Assembly: GCA_012511995.1 (NCBI GenBank)
Contig: JAAZFA010000059.1
Coordinates: 1 to 8,031, forward strand
DNA: 8,031 nucleotides
Reading direction: 5' to 3'
Source of the DNA: Thermoproteota archaeon
GTDB lineage: Archaea; Thermoproteota; Bathyarchaeia; Bathyarchaeales; Bathycorpusculaceae
Below, in pieces: positions 4,979 to 8,031 of this stretch. A model generated the notes under the pieces. That model was not told the origin of the DNA. It ran no database searches and worked only from the letters and a program-made list of their open reading frames with translations. Position numbers and translations under genes: made by a program. Every line of letters begins with the position of its first letter. Position 1 is the stretch's first letter.

Positions 4979-7723
4979 TTATTTCTTCCTTGAAGTAATC
5001 CATTTTCCGACTTCTATGGTTGTAAAGACTATACCTGCATATAGACCTGCAATGACCCAATCGATAAGTTCAGGAGTACGTATGTCAAAGAGTTCTTGTA
5101 CACCGGGTGTATAGAATATGATCATCTGTAATGCTAATGACGATAGTACTGCTATCCAGAGCCATTTATTCTTGAAGGCGCCGACTTTGTATAGTGGATA
5201 CTTGAATGATCGTGCAGTTATAGCTATTGCTAATTCGATTGCTACCATTGCAGTGAATAGTTGTGTTCTTGCTGCTAGTAATTGTTCTCCACTTGCCCAA
5301 GGCGTATGTGCGAAGTAAGCAGCCAGCAGTAGTATACTTGTGAATATAGGTACAAATATCAGATAGGTTTTGACGTCTCTTGTGAATATGCTTTCATTTG
5401 GTTTACGTGGTTTGCGTTCCATTAAGTCAGGGTCGCCTGGGTCTACACCTAACGCTATAGCTGGCAATCCATCTGTTACCAGGTTAATCCAGAGGATTTG
5501 AACCGCAGTCAATGCGATAGCTGCACTCCCTACTAATTCAACATTTGCACCCGGTGAAATTACTGATGCAATGTATGGTACACTTACAACTGCTACGAAC
5601 ATTACCAGTATTTCCATGATATTACATTGAAGTAGGTATGTTAGGTACTTCTTGATGTTGTCATAGATTTCTCGTCCTTCACGAACTGCTTTGACTATGC
5701 TTGCAAAATTATCGTCGGCTAATACCATGTCTGCAGCTTCTTTAGTTACTTCTGTTCCTGAGATTCCCATTGCAATGCCAATGTCACTCATTTTTAGTGC
5801 TGGGGCGTCGTTTACCCCGTCGCCAGTCATTGCTACTACTTGGTCTTTTTTCTTCCAAGCTTTAACGATACGGGACTTATGTTCTGGAGCTACACGTGCA
5901 TAGATGACTACTTTTTCAACGACTGCTTCTAGTTGTTCATCAGACATTTTTTCAAGGTCTTCGCCAGTTAGCACTTGGTCTTCTTCAATGTTGTCACCTA
6001 ATAGTGTGAGATCTTTTGCGACTGCTGTGGCTGTTAATTTGTGGTCGCCTGTAATCATTACTACGCGTATTCCGGCTTTTCTGCAGATATTTATTGCGTC
6101 TTTGACTTCTGGACGTGGTGGATCAATCATACTCATTATGCCAATAAACACGAAGTCTTGTTCTATTGATTCTGGGAATTCTTCCATAGTATTTGGGAGT
6201 TCTTTGTATGCAAAACCGAGATTACGTAAGGCTAGTAATGCAAAGTCTTCGGTGACCTTTTGGTGCTGAGTGATTATTTCGTCAGTTAGGGGTACTGCTT
6301 TACCGTTGAGTAGTATTTTGCTACATTTACTAAGAACTATTTCGGGCGCTCCTTTCATGTATGCCGTCTTTTTGTTGTCTCCCGTATGGATGGTTGTCAT
6401 TCGTTTACGCTCGGATGAAAAAGGTATTTCGGCGATGCGTGGTTCATCTTTATTAAAGGTTGCTTTTTTAAGGTTAAATTTTTCAGCAGCTACTACTAGG
6501 GCACCTTCAGTGGGGTCGCCTTTAACAGTCCATTTTCCGCTTTCTGAGTCTTTTTCAAGATCTGAATCGTTGCATAGCACGCTTGTTTTTAGTAAAGCTT
6601 TTAGGTTTTCGTCTAGAACAATTTTTTTATCATCTATTTGGAATTGGCCTTCTGGGGTATATCCTATGCCTGTTACTTTGATGGTTTGGCCGTTTACGTA
6701 GAGACGTTGGACTGTCATTTCGCCCTTCGTCAATGTACCTGTTTTGTCACTGCAGATTACGCTTGTACTTCCAAGAGTTTCTACTGCGGGTAGGCGTTTG
6801 ACGATACTGTTAGATTTGGCCATGCGGTACATACCAATGGCAAGTGCACCCGTTATTATTGCGGGCAAGGCTTCTGGAACGGCAGCAACTGCTAAGCTGA
6901 TAGCCCATAGAACCATTTCGGGGATTGGTCGGCCTACTACTACTCCAGCTATAGCTACGCTGATGGCGATGATTACTGCTAGAAGGCCTATCCATTTACC
7001 GACGCTGCCCATGCGTTTTTCGAGTGGTGTTTTTTCTTGAGGCGCTGATTGTACCATCTCGGCGATTTTGCCGAATTCAGTGGTCATACCTGTGTTTGTA
7101 ACGATTGCTTTTCCTCTACCATAAACTACAGCCGTACCAGAGAATATCATGTTGCGCCTGTCGTTTAGTTGAGTCTCACTGGGTAATTCGTCAGTGGTTT
7201 TATCAACTGGTGCGGATTCACCAGTTAGTGGTGCTTCATCAGTTTTCATAGTAAATGTTTCAATCAATCTAGCGTCTGCAGGTATTTTATCGCCTGTGTA
7301 TAATAGAACGATGTCACCTGGAACTAGTTGTGTTGCAGGTATTTTGATTTCCTTGTCATCTCGAATTGCTATGGCGTTAGGGGCAGCCATTTTTTTGAGA
7401 GCTTCAACTGCTTTTTCACTTCTGTATTCCTGTGTGAATCCTAAGACGGCGCTGGCAATGACAATGGCTAATATGATTAATGCGTCTGTTGGTTCACCTA
7501 CTGCGATTGAGAGACCAATTGCTATTAATAAAATAATCATGAGTACGTTAGTGAATTGTCCTATGAAGAGTTTTATCGGTGATTTGCCTTTTTCTTTCTT
7601 AAGCTCGTTTGCGCCATAGGTGATTAACCGTTGACTAGCTTCATTTGAGTCTAATCCGCTGTTTGTTACTTTGAGTTGTTCCATTACTGCTTCAATGGTT
7701 TCACTATGCCATTGTTTGGTCAA
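4979..7723 (-). CDS. P2-type cation-transporting ATPase, SERCA/PMR1-like (probable Ca2+ pump)
   Basis: A 914-residue ATP-driven pump of the cytoplasmic membrane, normal length for the family. Order: N-terminal cation ATPase domain (1-70), helices M1-M2 (about 55-96), actuator domain with TGES (167-170), M3-M4 (about 243-298), phosphorylation site DKTGTLT with Asp326, nucleotide-binding domain with FSSERKRM (435-442) and KGAP (457-460), hinge TGDGVNDAP (633-641), and M5-M10 (about 688-908). The Ca2+ ligands of SERCA are all matched: PEALP in M4 (Glu284), NIME in M5 (Asn701, Glu704), NLVTD in M6 (Asn747, Thr750, Asp751) and AIE in M8 (Glu830). This favours Ca2+ export with two sites; Na+ or another cation is possible. 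The start codon is TTG at 7723 with GAGGA about seven bases before it, and a stop lies in frame just upstream. It is transcribed alone from its own promoter. Confidence 0.95.
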   Translation of the reverse strand: MTKQWHSETIEAVMEQLKVTNSGLDSNEASQRLITYGANELKKEKGKSPIKLFIGQFTNVLMIILLIAIGLSIAVGEPTDALIILAIVIASAVLGFTQEYRSEKAVEALKKMAAPNAIAIRDDKEIKIPATQLVPGDIVLLYTGDKIPADARLIETFTMKTDEAPLTGESAPVDKTTDELPSETQLNDRRNMIFSGTAVVYGRGKAIVTNTGMTTEFGKIAEMVQSAPQEKTPLEKRMGSVGKWIGLLAVIIAISVAIAGVVVGRPIPEMVLWAISLAVAAVPEALPAIITGALAIGMYRMAKSNSIVKRLPAVETLGSTSVICSDKTGTLTKGEMTVQRLYVNGQTIKVTGIGYTPEGQFQIDDKKIVLDENLKALLKTSVLCNDSDLEKDSESGKWTVKGDPTEGALVVAAEKFNLKKATFNKDEPRIAEIPFSSERKRMTTIHTGDNKKTAYMKGAPEIVLSKCSKILLNGKAVPLTDEIITQHQKVTEDFALLALRNLGFAYKELPNTMEEFPESIEQDFVFIGIMSMIDPPRPEVKDAINICRKAGIRVVMITGDHKLTATAVAKDLTLLGDNIEEDQVLTGEDLEKMSDEQLEAVVEKVVIYARVAPEHKSRIVKAWKKKDQVVAMTGDGVNDAPALKMSDIGIAMGISGTEVTKEAADMVLADDNFASIVKAVREGREIYDNIKKYLTYLLQCNIMEILVMFVAVVSVPYIASVISPGANVELVGSAAIALTAVQILWINLVTDGLPAIALGVDPGDPDLMERKPRKPNESIFTRDVKTYLIFVPIFTSILLLAAYFAHTPWASGEQLLAARTQLFTAMVAIELAIAITARSFKYPLYKVGAFKNKWLWIAVLSSLALQMIIFYTPGVQELFDIRTPELIDWVIAGLYAGIVFTTIEVGKWITSRKK

Positions 7724-7730
7724 TTTGCTT

Positions 7731-7736
7731 CCTCGT
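7731..7736 (-). promoter_or_regulatory. Ribosome binding site fixing the TTG start of the ATPase
   Basis: On the - strand GAGGAA lies six to seven bases before the TTG at 7723. A stop codon in the same frame lies about 25 bases further upstream and there is no ATG between, so the TTG is the only start that keeps the whole N-terminal domain. Confidence 0.55.
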
Positions 7737-7756
7737 TTGGAATACTACGTTACATC

Positions 7757-7768
7757 AAAATATATAGG
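7757..7768 (-). promoter_or_regulatory. Archaeal TATA promoter of the ATPase gene
   Basis: On the - strand CCTATATATTTT forms a TATA box whose centre is about 40 bases before the TTG start. Initiation about 25 bases downstream, near 7738, would leave a leader of about 15 bases that just includes the ribosome site. Confidence 0.5.
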
Positions 7769-7867
7769 CATTTCATAGATTATGATTAATAATGGACAAA
7801 TGATTGAATATTTTATGATATTATAAACAAATGAATGGTGATGAGTGTTTAAATTAGATTATTATGT

Positions 7868-7885
7868 GAAAAGTGAAGAGAAAAA
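7868..7885 (-). terminator. T-rich terminator after the partial membrane gene
   Basis: About 30 bases after the stop at 7915, the - strand reads T5 (7881-7885) followed by a pyrimidine-rich stretch to 7868. It fits a weak archaeal T-run terminator and separates this gene from the ATPase. Confidence 0.35.
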
Positions 7886-7914
7886 TTAACTAGTGAATAG
7901 TTTCAATGATAAAT

Positions 7915-8031
7915 CTAACGCCAGCCCGCTTTTACCTCTGGATGTCGTCTATGGTAATCTTGACTATGGACAAAAAGCGAAACAGCGCCAATAACCAAAG
8001 CAACAAGACTCAACAAGTAAAGGCCCCATGC
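7915..8031 (-). CDS. C-terminal end of an unidentified membrane protein, partial
   Basis: On the - strand the frame entering at base 8031 stays open for 38 codons to a TAG at 7915-7917. It encodes a hydrophobic segment of about 20 residues (WGLYLLSLVALVIGAVSLFV) and then a charged tail, HSQDYHRRHPEVKAGWR. The base composition rises from very AT-rich to roughly half G+C exactly at this stop codon, which supports coding on this strand. The start and most of the gene lie outside the window. The tail suggests one membrane helix ending in a basic cytoplasmic or external end. I do not recognise the family, and the ATPase gene is the next gene downstream on the same strand. An overlapping + strand frame (from 7942) is hydrophilic and less convincing. 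Confidence 0.55.
   Translation of the reverse strand, partial: AWGLYLLSLVALVIGAVSLFVHSQDYHRRHPEVKAGWR

Noticed and set aside
1982..7723. Several long open frames antisense to acs and the ATPase gene
   Set aside because: They lie entirely inside well-identified genes and show no protein family features.
7942..8031. + strand frame open to the right edge, 30 codons
   Set aside because: Its product is low-complexity and hydrophilic, as expected for the antisense of a membrane helix; the composition change falls at the stop of the - strand frame instead.
1..8031. tRNA, rRNA, CRISPR, insertion sequence or prophage features
   Set aside because: No cloverleaf, regular repeat array, transposase or terminal inverted repeats were seen on either strand.

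Overview
This 8031-base window looks like a chromosomal segment from an anaerobic archaeon. The signs are AT-rich spacers, archaeal-type TATA boxes about 20-40 bases ahead of genes, and runs of T on the coding strand just after stop codons instead of GC-rich hairpin terminators. One start codon is TTG. The lineage is not proven by the sequence; a Bathyarchaeia-like or related Thermoproteota genome is my guess from the gene mix.

Left part (1-1849, + strand): the end of an operon for a membrane-bound complex related to group 4 [NiFe] hydrogenases and respiratory complex I. It holds a 5'-truncated NuoC-NuoD fusion (HycE/HyfG-like) and, four bases after its stop, a NuoB/HycG-like small subunit. 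Both proteins are well conserved in backbone, but the large subunit has lost all four cysteines that hold the Ni-Fe site and the small subunit has lost all four cysteines that hold the proximal [4Fe-4S] cluster. This places it near the energy-converting hydrogenase-related (Ehr) complexes and makes it the most interesting item here.

Middle (1982-4866, - strand): an acetate-use module. satP encodes a six-helix acetate/succinate:proton symporter and acs encodes an AMP-forming acetyl-CoA synthetase. They point the same way but are separated by 332 AT-rich bases holding a satP terminator, several short dyads and a separate acs promoter, so they are probably two transcripts. Together they would import acetate and activate it to acetyl-CoA.

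Right part (4979-7723, - strand): a 914-residue P2-type cation-pumping ATPase with a complete SERCA-like set of Ca2+ ligands, with its own promoter and a TTG start. At the extreme right (7915-8031, - strand) is the last 38 codons of an unidentified membrane protein gene. I see no RNA genes, mobile elements, CRISPR arrays or attachment sites.
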